Origin: a virus
DNA length: 36,255 nucleotides
Strand: one strand, 5' to 3'
Virus record (IMG/VR): IMGVR_UViG_3300044617_001496
Span: 1 to 36,255 of that record
Part shown: positions 1 through 7,835 of the stretch, piece after piece
How the letters are laid out: every line of letters begins with the position of its first letter
Position numbering within the stretch: position 1 is the first letter of the stretch
The notes under the pieces: model-generated
Seen by the model: only the letters and a program-made list of their open reading frames with translations
The model's database searches: none
Told to the model about the DNA's origin: nothing
Translations under genes and position numbers: made by a program

Positions 1-25
1 ACATCACGCATGTAGTCCTCGAAGC

Positions 26-772
26 TCATGGCGCCAACCTTGCTTTCGAGTAGCGATGCTTTTCATACCATCCAGCAAGCTCTGGCATCCAATCACGAAA
101 CTCTTCCATTAAGAGTTCGCATAGCTGTCGAATCTCAAGCTGGGCGTCAAGTTTGCTCCTTAGATCAAAGAAGTGCATCAATGACCGAGCATTGAAGCTA
201 ACAACAAAGTGCTGCCTTGTATCAAATGGGATAATGGATCGCGCTTGCTCCTCCGGGCTGCCAGCTCTAATTCGCCTTGCATAAAGAATTGCAGAAATAA
301 GGCAATGCTCTAGGTCTGCATCACGGTCTATTTTGTCATAAATGTACCTTTTGCCATTGCGATCTCTGTACTCTCCCACTGGCCTAAGATAGAAGACTTC
401 CTCCAGTCCTCTTGTTCCATTAGCCACATCACAGATGCGCTTGCCGGAGTACCTAAAAGATTGCACGTCCCAGGAAGTTGATACCCTGTGAGTGCGACCT
501 TGTTGCATCACGGAATGTGGAAACCATCCCACACTAAACGTGATCTGGGGATGCTCGTAAGGCCCCATGTGACCCTTTTCGCCAGCAAGTAGATTCCTCA
601 CGCAAATCTCTGCAGCTTTTCCTTCCTCCGGCGGCTCCTCGTCTCCAACAAAATCCTCGCTGTAGTCTTGGTGCATTGCGTACCAGACCACTTGATTTGG
701 ATTTGGAGTTCTTGTGAGAGTCTTTACCTTGAAAAATGGATCCACGGCGGGGTCGTGGCTGGGGGCAGCCAA
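26..772 (-). CDS. thyX: Flavin-dependent thymidylate synthase ThyX
   Basis: Converts dUMP to dTMP using methylenetetrahydrofolate, FAD and NADPH. The 248-residue product carries the ThyX signature in its cyanobacterial/cyanophage form: R93-T-H95-R96 followed by S105 and the R-Y-S context, where the classical family has RHRX7S. The C-terminus RSKLDAQLEIRQLCELL followed by W-Y-E-K-x-R is typical of the family, and length is normal. The start is TTG at 770-772; the N-terminus through TPNPNQVVWYAMHQDYSE matches where homologues begin, so no later start is needed. It is the last gene of a leftward operon with dcd, whose product feeds dUMP supply. A cytosolic nucleotide-metabolism role is established for the family; phage origin is inferred from context. 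Confidence 0.95.
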   Translation of the reverse strand: MAAPSHDPAVDPFFKVKTLTRTPNPNQVVWYAMHQDYSEDFVGDEEPPEEGKAAEICVRNLLAGEKGHMGPYEHPQITFSVGWFPHSVMQQGRTHRVSTSWDVQSFRYSGKRICDVANGTRGLEEVFYLRPVGEYRDRNGKRYIYDKIDRDADLEHCLISAILYARRIRAGSPEEQARSIIPFDTRQHFVVSFNARSLMHFFDLRSKLDAQLEIRQLCELLMEEFRDWMPELAGWYEKHRYSKARLAP

Positions 773-815
773 ACCCTACTGACGGGCAAACGCAACTGTC
801 AACACCGAGACCGGC

Positions 816-1157
816 CTAAGGCGTCCCAGTCTGCTGGTCGTTGTTTTGATGGACGGCGTAAATCGCCACCGATATACTGCCCGCGCCAACCAGCAGGGAG
901 ATGATCAGAGGGAGTGCCCAGCTGGCCAGTGAGAACCCGCCTGACTGCCTGCTGTAGTTGGTCTCCAGTGCCTGGATGCGATCGGTCAGCCGGTCGGTCC
1001 TTTCGGACTCTTTGTCGATCCGCGAGGACTGCAGGTTCAGGCGATCCAAGGTGGCTGCCGCCCCAACTTCAATAGCTTGGTGGACAGATGTGAGCTGGCC
1101 CTTCAGCTCGCCCAGGAGGACCCAGATCCTCTCGTTTTGATCGCTTGCTGAATCCAC
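816..1157 (-). CDS. Small coiled-coil protein with C-terminal membrane segment
   Basis: 113 residues, GTG start. Residues about 5-70 are predicted helical and rich in charged and heptad-like residues (ELKGQLTSVHQAIEV, RIDKESERTDRLTDRIQALE). Residues about 78-103 form one hydrophobic segment (ASWALPLIISLLVGAGSISV), followed by a short polar tail. A coiled coil plus single membrane helix resembles the XhlA-type holin-associated proteins of phages in layout, but no diagnostic motif is present, so this is a structural description and not a functional call. It lies 43 bases upstream of thyX and 80 bases downstream of dcd in the same leftward transcription unit. Confidence 0.7.
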   Translation of the reverse strand: MDSASDQNERIWVLLGELKGQLTSVHQAIEVGAAATLDRLNLQSSRIDKESERTDRLTDRIQALETNYSRQSGGFSLASWALPLIISLLVGAGSISVAIYAVHQNNDQQTGTP

Positions 1158-1237
1158 GAGGCCGGTGCCGACACAGCACTGTATCGAGCCGTCCAGACCA
1201 GTTCACGAAAAGTAACAATAAACGGCAATGTATCAGG

Positions 1238-1828
1238 CTACACCTTTGCAAAGGTCACGAATTCGGGCTGATTTTGGTACTTGCCATGCCTATCGCTGTA
1301 AGATGTCAAACAGTCCTCACCCTCAAAAAACAAAAGCTGGCAAACTCCTTCGTCAACGTAAAGCCTACAATCGGCGCTCGATGCGTTACTGAACTCAAGC
1401 GTGAGGTGCCCTTCCCACTCGGCTTCTGCTGGTGTTGTATTTGCGATAATCCCAAGTCTTGCGTAAGTGCTTTTGCCGAGGCACACTACTGTGATATTCC
1501 TCGGTACTCTTAGCTTTTCAACCGCAACTCCAAGTCCGTAAGAATGAGCTGGCAGGACAAAGAAAGTGCCATTAGCGTCAGAATGTAAATGTGCAAGCTC
1601 AAGGTTTGCAGTGTTGAAGTTTTTGGGGTCGATGACTGTTCCTGGGATGTGCCGGAAGATCCTAAAGTCATTGGAAGAGAGCCTGATGTCGTAGCCATAG
1701 GAGCCTGTTCCATAGGACAGCAAACCAAGTGAACGACTTTCATCGAAACGGACCATCCCCTTTTCAAAGGGGGAGATCATGCCGTTGTTAACTGACTGCT
1801 CAATAATCCACTTATCACTCTTTAGCAT
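1238..1828 (-). CDS. dcd: dCTP deaminase
   Basis: Deaminates dCTP to dUTP (or directly to dUMP in bifunctional relatives), supplying the substrate of ThyX. The 196-residue protein has the family core: YGYDIRL at 44-50, the nucleotide-binding G118-K-S-T-Y-A-R-L-G, the WEGHLTLEFSN block with the expected catalytic Glu at 145, and the C-terminal GKYQNQPEF tail that closes over the active site. Length fits the trimeric dCTP deaminase family. ATG start lies directly after the TAA of the upstream leftward gene, so the two are probably translated in series. Whether the enzyme also hydrolyses triphosphate cannot be decided by eye; no separate dUTPase was seen in the window, which would favour the bifunctional form. 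Confidence 0.93.
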   Translation of the reverse strand: MLKSDKWIIEQSVNNGMISPFEKGMVRFDESRSLGLLSYGTGSYGYDIRLSSNDFRIFRHIPGTVIDPKNFNTANLELAHLHSDANGTFFVLPAHSYGLGVAVEKLRVPRNITVVCLGKSTYARLGIIANTTPAEAEWEGHLTLEFSNASSADCRLYVDEGVCQLLFFEGEDCLTSYSDRHGKYQNQPEFVTFAKV

Positions 1829-2092
1829 TTAACCAGGGATCCTAAGTTGACGATGGTTTCCGCTTCCAGTATCGCTTGCCAGTGGCCTAGTTGACAAGTG
1901 GGGCAAGCAAAACTCAAGCTGCTCGTTACCAAGTACACATCCATACACATCACAGGAAAACGTGTAAATATTTCCAGAGGGAAACTTTGATGTCTTTGTT
2001 GTTGTTTCGATGTAATTGATTGTCATGCCTTTGTCACCAAAATATCTTGGGTAAACCGTTTGACCGACTTTCGGGGGAGATGGCTTCAGCAT
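1829..2092 (-). CDS. Hypothetical protein, first gene of the leftward operon
   Basis: 87 residues from ATG 2090-2092; the frame remains open further upstream, but that extension is compositionally odd and lacks a convincing start. The product begins MLKPSPPKVGQTVYPRYFGD and contains two cysteines in a DVYGCVLG..EFCL context; no family recognised. Its stop abuts the dcd start with no spacer, which supports real translation and co-expression. It may be a small nucleotide-metabolism accessory protein, but that is position-based inference only. Confidence 0.55.
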   Translation of the reverse strand: MLKPSPPKVGQTVYPRYFGDKGMTINYIETTTKTSKFPSGNIYTFSCDVYGCVLGNEQLEFCLPHLSTRPLASDTGSGNHRQLRIPG

Positions 2093-2341
2093 TGTTGCTA
2101 TTTGGCTGTTGGGCGGGCCGAATGGGTTGAAATGCTCAGGTTTGCATCGGCTACAGACATGGTAGCGCGACAACAAACAAAATTCCACGCCCTGCCCGCT
2201 CAAATCCGCTGCAGCGTGCAGCAGGGATGCTCAGCCTGGCCCCAAGGGCTCGCCATTGGCGCCCAGGAGCCCGAGGCAGACCCCTTGACCGGCCCGAGGG
2301 GGGATTGACCGCTCGACTCGCCCTAGGAGCCCGCGCAGCCG

Positions 2342-2376
2342 GAGATAACTGGAGGTGACAGCCTGCCAGTTATCTC
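2342..2376. repeat. 11-bp perfect inverted repeat (operator or hairpin)
   Basis: GAGATAACTGG at 2342-2352 is matched by its exact reverse complement at 2366-2376 across a 13-base spacer. There is no T-tract, so a terminator is unlikely. Its position between divergent operons, about 170 bases upstream of an RHH regulator gene, suggests an operator, although it could also fold as an RNA hairpin. Confidence 0.6.
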
Positions 2377-2496
2377 TCTATGGCCGGGGTGTTTTAACTC
2401 GCCTATGAGGATCCCCATGCCCAATCTACCACGTAATTCCGGCAGGGCGCGACTGCAGCCATTTCCGCTCGACCCCCTTGGGGCGCCCTGAGGGGC

Positions 2497-2525
2497 TTGA
2501 CAACCTGCAAAGAAGGTAATACCCT
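2497..2525 (+). promoter_or_regulatory. Putative sigma70 promoter for the RHH gene
   Basis: A perfect -35 TTGACA at 2497-2502 is followed after 17 bases by TACCCT at 2520-2525, a weak -10. The ATG of the RHH gene lies 22 bases beyond. A TAATAC at 2517-2522 would be a better -10 but its spacing of 14 is too short. Confidence 0.45.
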
Positions 2526-2547
2526 CAAATAGCCAGTCTATCGGTTT

Positions 2548-2712
2548 ATGGCCAGAACAACTATTTACATTCCCGACAAAATTTATCTTGATCTGGTCAA
2601 GGAGCAACAAAATGAAAGATTGACTTTTTCGGGAGTTTGCTCGGAAGCCTTCAAAACTTATTTGAGGCAAAAACGCAAAAAAGCGGAATCTGCAATGTTG
2701 AATGAACAATAA
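2548..2712 (+). CDS. Ribbon-helix-helix (CopG/Arc-like) DNA-binding protein, 54 residues
   Basis: A short gene, ATG 2548 to TAA 2712. The product starts MARTTIYIPDKIYLDLV, the alternating pattern of the DNA-contacting RHH beta strand, then two helices (LVKEQQNERL; SGVCSEAFKTYLRQKRKK) and a basic tail. Size and layout are those of autonomous RHH repressors or phage transcription switch proteins. It has its own promoter-like sequence upstream and a hairpin terminator directly downstream, so it is probably transcribed alone. Position next to a divergent control region with an inverted repeat suggests it regulates the leftward nucleotide operon, the replication operon or itself; the target is inference. 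It could also be the antitoxin half of a toxin-antitoxin pair, but no toxin gene is adjacent. Confidence 0.8.
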   Translation: MARTTIYIPDKIYLDLVKEQQNERLTFSGVCSEAFKTYLRQKRKKAESAMLNEQ

Positions 2713-2713
2713 A

Positions 2714-2740
2714 AAGCCCCCGCTGGCAAGGCAGGGGCTT
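2714..2740 (+). terminator. Hairpin terminator after the RHH gene
   Basis: AAGCCCC at 2714-2720 pairs with GGGGCTT at 2734-2740, with possible inner pairs in the loop; the downstream tract (ATCTCTTTA) is only moderately T-rich, so termination may be partial. The preceding A-tract overlaps the end of the RHH gene. It separates that gene from the replication operon. Confidence 0.6.
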
Positions 2741-2801
2741 ATCTCTTTACCCAGCCAGATCGTAGCGCACCACCGATCAAAAGGCAAGCACTTCAACCCA
2801 A

Positions 2802-3869
2802 ATGGCAACCCAGGAAAAGACTGTTGTTTTTAGGTCCTTATCAGCTCGTGACAGATTCACCCTTGTAGCTAATGCAGCTTTAAGGGATCCGCGTATCAGC
2901 TACAGGGCCAAGGGAATTCTTGCAACATGCTTGTCGCTCCCTCAAGATTTTGAATTTACAAGAAAGTGGATTGAAGAGCATGGCACGGAAGGTCGTGATT
3001 CAATTATTGCAGCGCTAAAAGAACTTAGAGGCTACGGCTACTTAGAAAACATTAAAGAAAAAGATTCGCGAGGTCGAATTTTGGGTGAATTTTACAGGTT
3101 CTCCGATGAGCCAGCCCCGGCCCAGGCACCCGAAAAGCCCCCCTTCGAGCCCTCTGACCGGCGCCCTGAAAAACCGGCGTCCGGGTTTCCAGTACGCCGG
3201 TCCCCCGATGAGGCCCCAAAAAACTCTGTCACAGTACCGTTATGTCCCAAATCGACTGCGGCAACAGATGATTTGCGCGATTCTGAAGGGATTGTGAACG
3301 AAGGGGTTGACAGGGTGGGTAGATTACCCGCGTACCGTGTCGGTGCGGGAAACATCAGTAACGGAAGAACGGAGTCAGGCATCTCCTGCCTTCCAAGCAA
3401 CCCCGGCCTTCAGGGTTCAGGAAGCTCTCAGCCAGAGAGGCAAGGAAGCCTCCAGCTAGAGAGGCAACCTGGCTTAAGTGTCTTAAAAACCCCCACGGTT
3501 GGGGAAGGTGTCGGGAAGGAGTCTGAGGAAACCCCTAGGAAACCCCTTGTAATTTCGGATTCTCTTCACATTCCCGCTTGGCTTCAGCCATATAAGCCTT
3601 ACTTGCTGAAATGGCTGGAGAACAGGAAAAAGAAGCATAAGCTGGATCCAGAATTTACAAAGTTCACGTTAAACGGATTAACGTATGCAAGGGATCTTGG
3701 TGTTCTTGCTGAGTATTGTGAGTATTCTGCTGAAATGAACTGGAGGTCTCTTGGTTTTGCAGGCCATAAAGAGTTAATACAGAAGCTTGCAAAAGAACAC
3801 GGCAAAGCCATAAAACCAGAAAAGCCTGTCATGGCTGATATTGTCTATACCCTTGGCGTTAACAAATGA
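2802..3869 (+). CDS. Replication initiator / helicase-loader-like protein with winged-helix N-terminus
   Basis: 355 residues. Residues about 18-85 form a winged-helix domain of the type found in phage and plasmid replication proteins (FTLVANAALRDPRISYRAKG, then a helix with DSIIAALKELRGYGYLE). Residues about 105-245 are a Pro/Ser/Glu-rich, probably disordered linker. Residues about 255-335 resemble the C-terminal helicase/ssDNA-interacting domain of DnaD/DnaT/O-like loaders (LAEYCEYSAEMNWRSLGFAGHKELIQK). It overlaps the DnaB-like gene by 4 bases (ATGA), consistent with a loader acting with that helicase. Established for the families: origin melting and helicase loading. Inferred: that this protein recognises the phage origin. 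An origin was not located, but such proteins often bind repeats inside their own gene. Confidence 0.75.
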   Translation: MATQEKTVVFRSLSARDRFTLVANAALRDPRISYRAKGILATCLSLPQDFEFTRKWIEEHGTEGRDSIIAALKELRGYGYLENIKEKDSRGRILGEFYRFSDEPAPAQAPEKPPFEPSDRRPEKPASGFPVRRSPDEAPKNSVTVPLCPKSTAATDDLRDSEGIVNEGVDRVGRLPAYRVGAGNISNGRTESGISCLPSNPGLQGSGSSQPERQGSLQLERQPGLSVLKTPTVGEGVGKESEETPRKPLVISDSLHIPAWLQPYKPYLLKWLENRKKKHKLDPEFTKFTLNGLTYARDLGVLAEYCEYSAEMNWRSLGFAGHKELIQKLAKEHGKAIKPEKPVMADIVYTLGVNK

Positions 3870-5302
3870 AAGCGGCAGAAGCCTCTCAAGTTATCTCCCA
3901 GATGAGAACCTGGGATACATCAGAAGTTGAAGACTCTTTTCTTGCTTCTTGTGTGTATTTTCTTGAAAATCAAATTGGCTCAGCCGATCAACTTTGTGAA
4001 ATAGTTGCAAGCGTTAACAAGGAATGGTTTAGCCATGCTCACAAGAAAGCTGTCTTCTATGTTGTAAGGAGAATTGTTCTAGGATCTGGAGATACCGCCT
4101 TTGTCATTCCTGGCAGTATTGCCATGATGGCAGAAAAGATTCTTGTTGCTGGTGGTCATGTAAAAGAATGTGAGCATATTCAATCTGTTACCAACTGTCC
4201 TTCCCTATTTTTTGACGTTCAATCGCTTGCTAGTATTATTCCGCTCTGGCGTATAAAGCTAATAAGAAGACAGCTAAGGGACAACGCAGAACAGATTATT
4301 GACTTGCTTGATGCAGATCCAGATCCAGAGGTATTTGAAAATCAAATTCCAAATCTTATAGAAGCTCAGCAAGAAACCTGGCACAACGCTTCTGTGTCAG
4401 GTCAGAGCGGTGCAAGCTGGGAGGAAACAATCGAGAATGTGCTAATGCCCTTGCCAGATGACATTTCCATGTCAACTGGTTTGAAGGTTTTAGACGAGGA
4501 GATACAGGGTGGAATCGCAAAAAGATACTCTGTCTACTCGGGCAGGCTAATAGTTATCGCAGCTAGGCCGTCTATGGGTAAAACAGCTGTCTCTGTTTGC
4601 ATTGCAACAAGTCTTGCGCGGTATTCTGGTGATGTTGCCTTTTTCAGTCTTGAGATGTCAACTGAGCAGGTTCGTTACAGGGCGATAGCCTGCTATGACT
4701 ACCTTACTCTTAAAGATAATTCTAATTTGACAAATCCAATTAGGCTCGGGAATCTGCGCCACAGGTCATACACGCCAGATCAGCGCCAAAGACTTCAAGC
4801 TATTGGGGGATCCGGTTTTATACAAAGATTTCATATCTTTGATATACCAGAAAGCCTTAGTACCATTGCTGCAAAGATCAAGCTCTTGTGCAAAACAAGG
4901 AAAAATCTTTCCGCTATCTTTATTGATTACCTTCAGTTGATTGATGGCTGCTCCGGCGATGCAACAAACTCTGAAGCATCAAAAATTGGTGACGTAACAA
5001 AAGCCCTTAAGCGACTTGCAAGGTCTTTTGGCATAGACATTATTCTCTTAAGTCAGCTCAACCGAGGAGTTGAAAACAGAAATGACAAGATGCCAAACCT
5101 TGCTGATCTTAGAGCGTCTGGCCGCATTGAAGAGGACTCCGATATTGTTATGTTCCTACTTCGACCATACTATTACGACAAAGAAAAGGATCCCTATGAA
5201 CTTGCTATTGGTGTAGCAAAGAACCGCGAGGGAAATTGCGGCGTTTTACAGTGCAGTATTGAGGTTCAGAGTTCCGTCGTTTTTGACCGTACATTTCGAT
5301 GA
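3866..5302 (+). CDS. Replicative DNA helicase, DnaB family
   Basis: 478 residues. The N-terminal helical region (1-190) is diverged; the C-terminal RecA-like motor is complete: Walker A A233-R-P-S-M-G-K239-T240, catalytic Glu in SLEMS (E263), Walker B IFIDYLQL with D354, sensor SQLNR at 396-400, the DLRASGRIEEDSD block (usually LRESG.IEQDAD), and the C-terminal basic finger VAKNREG. It unwinds duplex DNA ahead of the fork as a hexamer. ATG overlaps the loader stop by 4 bases and the next gene by 4 bases, so this is a tightly coupled operon. No primase domain is fused to it and no primase gene is recognised in this window; the host primase is a possible partner. Confidence 0.93.
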   Translation: MKAAEASQVISQMRTWDTSEVEDSFLASCVYFLENQIGSADQLCEIVASVNKEWFSHAHKKAVFYVVRRIVLGSGDTAFVIPGSIAMMAEKILVAGGHVKECEHIQSVTNCPSLFFDVQSLASIIPLWRIKLIRRQLRDNAEQIIDLLDADPDPEVFENQIPNLIEAQQETWHNASVSGQSGASWEETIENVLMPLPDDISMSTGLKVLDEEIQGGIAKRYSVYSGRLIVIAARPSMGKTAVSVCIATSLARYSGDVAFFSLEMSTEQVRYRAIACYDYLTLKDNSNLTNPIRLGNLRHRSYTPDQRQRLQAIGGSGFIQRFHIFDIPESLSTIAAKIKLLCKTRKNLSAIFIDYLQLIDGCSGDATNSEASKIGDVTKALKRLARSFGIDIILLSQLNRGVENRNDKMPNLADLRASGRIEEDSDIVMFLLRPYYYDKEKDPYELAIGVAKNREGNCGVLQCSIEVQSSVVFDRTFR

Positions 5303-5508
5303 AAAAAGTTCAAATCTCCTCTGCGCCTGACTGGGCGGCAATCTTTGCTAAACGCCCGGACCTTGAGGCACCTGGCTACCAAGAAATTCTTGCTCAAGTT
5401 AGGTCAAAACAGCCTGATTACGAGGCCCAGAGAATCAGGGAAAAAATGCAGCAAATCCACAAGGAAAAAACCAGCGCTAAAAACAGAAATAAGAACAGAA
5501 AGAAATAG
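5299..5508 (+). CDS. Small basic hypothetical protein
   Basis: 69 residues, ATG overlapping the helicase stop by 4 bases. The N-terminal half contains a short predicted helix (DWAAIFAKRPDLEAPGYQEIL); the C-terminal third is strongly basic (KEKTSAKNRNKNRKK), suggesting nucleic-acid binding or an unfolded tail. No family recognised. It is the last gene of the first rightward replication unit, before a strand switch. Confidence 0.7.
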   Translation: MKKVQISSAPDWAAIFAKRPDLEAPGYQEILAQVRSKQPDYEAQRIREKMQQIHKEKTSAKNRNKNRKK

Positions 5509-5512
5509 ACTA

Positions 5513-5674
5513 TCAGTGTTGCCAAATGGCGTTGATTCTGTTTTCTGCGTCAATGATTGCTGGGGCGAGAGCTGGCAGGCATTGCGGCGCATTGAGCAAA
5601 ATCGTCTGCCTAATTTCAGCCATGTCCTTCAACAGCGCATGGATATTCGCTGGAATCTTCACGGAAGTTTCCAT
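5513..5674 (-). CDS. Small hypothetical protein of a leftward island
   Basis: 53 residues (METSVKIPANIHALLKDMAE at the start), ATG at 5672-5674, stop four bases beyond the end of the convergent rightward gene. The first residues resemble an RHH beta strand plus helix (TSVKIPANIHALLKDM), but the remainder is not typical, so no DNA-binding call is made. It lies 78 bases downstream of the other leftward gene of this island and is probably co-transcribed with it. Confidence 0.55.
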   Translation of the reverse strand: METSVKIPANIHALLKDMAEIRQTILLNAPQCLPALAPAIIDAENRINAIWQH

Positions 5675-5752
5675 GTGATTTGTTCTGTTGTGGTGCCACT
5701 CCAGCTACTCGCCTGGCCGGGAGAGGCGTTTGCCTGTCAAGCCTAGCCTCGC

Positions 5753-6064
5753 CTACCACTCCGGCTCTGGCATGTCGTCATCGTCGCTGGCTGGCAACTC
5801 CAGCATCTCCTCCAGTCTTTCGATCTGGACCGCTTGGAAGTCGATTGGCGGCATAGGCATCCTCCTGAGGTTGCGCTTGCTGTTCGTTGATTGTTCGATG
5901 CCGTTCACGTCGCAGTACCGCTCGTACCAGTCCCTTACCATGCTTGGGGTCACGAAACCCTGAAGCAGGTTGGCAACCGATGGCACGTCCTCCCCCTTTT
6001 CAAAGAGCAGCTTTGCGGTGATCCGCAGAATCCGGTTCAGGCTGGTTGCGCCTTTTGTGCTCAT
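5753..6064 (-). CDS. Hypothetical protein of a leftward island
   Basis: 103 residues from ATG 6062-6064 (MSTKGATSLNRILRITAKLL); an in-frame upstream ATG at 6107-6109 would add 15 residues but leaves only 26 bases to the divergent rad52-like start. Central sequence DVPSVANLLQGFVTPSMVRDWYERYCD looks helical and could hold a helix-turn-helix, and the C-terminus is acidic (PASDDDDMPEPE), as in SSB or recombinase partner tails. No family recognised. It is divergent from the recombination operon and may regulate or modulate it; this is inference. Confidence 0.6.
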   Translation of the reverse strand: MSTKGATSLNRILRITAKLLFEKGEDVPSVANLLQGFVTPSMVRDWYERYCDVNGIEQSTNSKRNLRRMPMPPIDFQAVQIERLEEMLELPASDDDDMPEPEW

Positions 6065-6135
6065 GGGTGGCTTTGCACTCGTAAATATGGTAGGATCAGA
6101 GGCGTACATCAGTTTGGGGTGCGACCCCGCGATTC

Positions 6136-6909
6136 GTGAACATCAACGCTTTTACAGAGAAGCAGATCCAAGAGCTTAACCAGACTCTCTCTGGTGCCGC
6201 TGTCAAACAAAGGGAGCAATCTGGTCGCAAGCTTTCCTACATTGAAGGCTGGTGGGCGATTCGTGAGGCAAATCGCATTTTTGGCTTTGGCGCTTGGGAC
6301 CAGAAACTGGTTGACATCAAGTGCGTTGCCGAGAAAGAAAGGAAGATTGGCCGTGACAAAAGGGATGGGTGGGGTGTTTCCTACATCGCAACCGTTTGTG
6401 TCGAAGTTGCAGGCGTTATTCGTGAAGGCGTTGGCGCTGGTCACGGCATTGACGTTGACCTTGGCCTAGCTCACGAGTCTGCTATCAAAGAGGCTGCCAC
6501 TGATGCAATGAAACGTGCTTTCATGACATTTGGCAATCAGTTTGGCCTTGCTTTGTATGATAAGGATCAGCAAAGTGTTGAAGATAAGCCGCTCTCCACG
6601 GAAAGCGTTTCTTCTGAGGCTGACAAGGTAAATCAGGCGTTCATGGACAAGCTCATGAACAAAATGCAAGAATGTGGAATCGACTCAAACGGCATCAGGA
6701 CCCTTAAGCATATTCTGAGGGTTGAAGATTTCGATCAAGTCAAGGAGCCCATCCGTGACAAGCTGATCGCAAACCTTACCCCGGCTTATGCTGAAAAGCT
6801 GAACCTTGGCCAAAACAGCAAGGGCGATCAGGTGATCGAGATCATCGCAAAAAAGCTTGAAGAGTCAACCGCGAGCCTCCAACAAGCGGCAGACGACGCT
6901 TTCGGTTGA
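6136..6909 (+). CDS. Rad52/22-family single-strand annealing protein
   Basis: 257 residues, GTG start. The N-terminal 140 residues carry the Rad52-family pattern: LSYIEGWWAIREANRIFGFGAWDQ, a beta-hairpin region, then GHGIDVDLGLAHESAIKEAATDAMKRAFMTFGNQFG. The C-terminal 110 residues are a helical extension of unknown role. Such phage proteins (Sak-type) anneal complementary single strands during recombination and concatemer formation. First gene of the second rightward replication operon and near a PD-(D/E)XK nuclease and two SSB-like proteins, a standard annealase-exonuclease-SSB arrangement. Confidence in family is high; whether it forms rings is not visible. Confidence 0.9.
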   Translation: MNINAFTEKQIQELNQTLSGAAVKQREQSGRKLSYIEGWWAIREANRIFGFGAWDQKLVDIKCVAEKERKIGRDKRDGWGVSYIATVCVEVAGVIREGVGAGHGIDVDLGLAHESAIKEAATDAMKRAFMTFGNQFGLALYDKDQQSVEDKPLSTESVSSEADKVNQAFMDKLMNKMQECGIDSNGIRTLKHILRVEDFDQVKEPIRDKLIANLTPAYAEKLNLGQNSKGDQVIEIIAKKLEESTASLQQAADDAFG

Positions 6910-6943
6910 TCACACAAAAACTTAAACCTTACTCTTTATTCAA

Positions 6944-7831
6944 GTGACAGAAAACACTTCGGCAATCCAAGCAAAAACCCAAGGCGAAACACAGGCGCTA
7001 TCGAGGTGGGATGCGCTTGCTGCAGAAATTGCTATCGCCACCGAAGAGTCTCAGTTAAAAGCGTTTGACTATGAAGATAAATCTGAAAACAAGGAAGCAC
7101 GTTCTTGGGTCTTTTCGTTGCGCAAACTTAAAACGAAAGTTGAGCAAGCCAGGAAAGACGCAAAAGCGGTTCACCTTGAAAGGGGTAGGCGAGTTGATGA
7201 TGCAGCAAAGCTGTTGCAGTCTGCAGTTCAGTCCTTGATTGAGCCTCATGAAAACGAGATCAAGGCAATTGAGGCACGAGAGCAGGCAAGGATTGACGCT
7301 CACAAGGCTGTGCTTGATCGCATTGCTTCACTTTCCGATGGAGTGACTACTGCTGACGAAGCTCAGGCGAGACTCATTGAACTTAGCGCAATTGATATTG
7401 AAGGCTTAGAAGAGTTCTCCAAGGCTGGAGCAAATCGACGGCTTGAGACGGCCGAAATGCTCAAGTCAATATGGAATCGCCTTGTCATTGAGGAGGCTGA
7501 GCGTGCAGAGCTGGAGGCACTCCGAGCCGAAAAAGCCAAGCTTGAGAAGGAGCTTGAGCGTCAGCAAATCAGGGAAGAGGTTCTTGCTGAGCATGGTGTA
7601 TCGCCTGCTGGGCAAGCTCCGGTTGTTCAGGCATCAAGAAAGCCTGTAAGCACGGAAGGGGGGCAGCGAAAGAGCCCGAAAGACCTACTTGTAGGGGCGC
7701 TTATCATTAAAATGTCTGGCAAAACGGTTAGCGAGATCGCGCATCTTATCGCATCTGATCGGCTTCACCCAGCAGTCAGCGTAGACCTGTCAAAAGTAAA
7801 ACCCGCCGAAAACGATGAGGTTGACTGGTAG
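6944..7831 (+). CDS. Coiled-coil recombination-associated protein (DUF1351-like)
   Basis: 295 residues, GTG start. Residues about 40-230 are almost entirely charged helix with coiled-coil character (RKLKTKVEQARKDAKAVHLE; ELEALRAEKAKLEKELERQQ). The C-terminus is a compact, less charged segment ending in an acidic tail. Layout and position between a Rad52-type annealase and an exonuclease match the DUF1351-type proteins common in phage recombination operons; their biochemical role is not established. Proteins of this kind could bridge the annealase and nuclease; this is inference. Confidence 0.7.
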   Translation: MTENTSAIQAKTQGETQALSRWDALAAEIAIATEESQLKAFDYEDKSENKEARSWVFSLRKLKTKVEQARKDAKAVHLERGRRVDDAAKLLQSAVQSLIEPHENEIKAIEAREQARIDAHKAVLDRIASLSDGVTTADEAQARLIELSAIDIEGLEEFSKAGANRRLETAEMLKSIWNRLVIEEAERAELEALRAEKAKLEKELERQQIREEVLAEHGVSPAGQAPVVQASRKPVSTEGGQRKSPKDLLVGALIIKMSGKTVSEIAHLIASDRLHPAVSVDLSKVKPAENDEVDW

Positions 7832-7835
7832 CTAA

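Larger units (their letters stand above)
2093..2547. other. Divergent intergenic control region
   Basis: About 455 bases separate the leftward nucleotide operon from the rightward RHH and replication genes. No convincing protein gene is seen on either strand; long open frames here are GC-rich and without family resemblance. It contains the 11-bp inverted repeat at 2342-2376 and a promoter-like pair at 2497-2525. A promoter for the leftward operon must lie here or just upstream but was not identified. Confidence 0.6.

Noticed and set aside
797-802. TTGACA on the leftward strand just upstream of thyX
   Set aside because: With 17-18-base spacing its -10 would leave the transcript start inside thyX beyond the TTG start, and no good -10 is present. 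The operon probably starts near 2093.
2323-2808. 161-codon leftward open frame in the divergent control region
   Set aside because: It runs antisense to the RHH gene, its terminator and the promoter, has no family resemblance and odd composition; the short rightward RHH gene explains the region better.
5404-5592. 62-codon leftward frame over the end of the 5299 gene
   Set aside because: It conflicts with both the rightward 69-residue gene and the better leftward 53-residue frame; its hydrophobic tail is antisense to Lys-rich coding.
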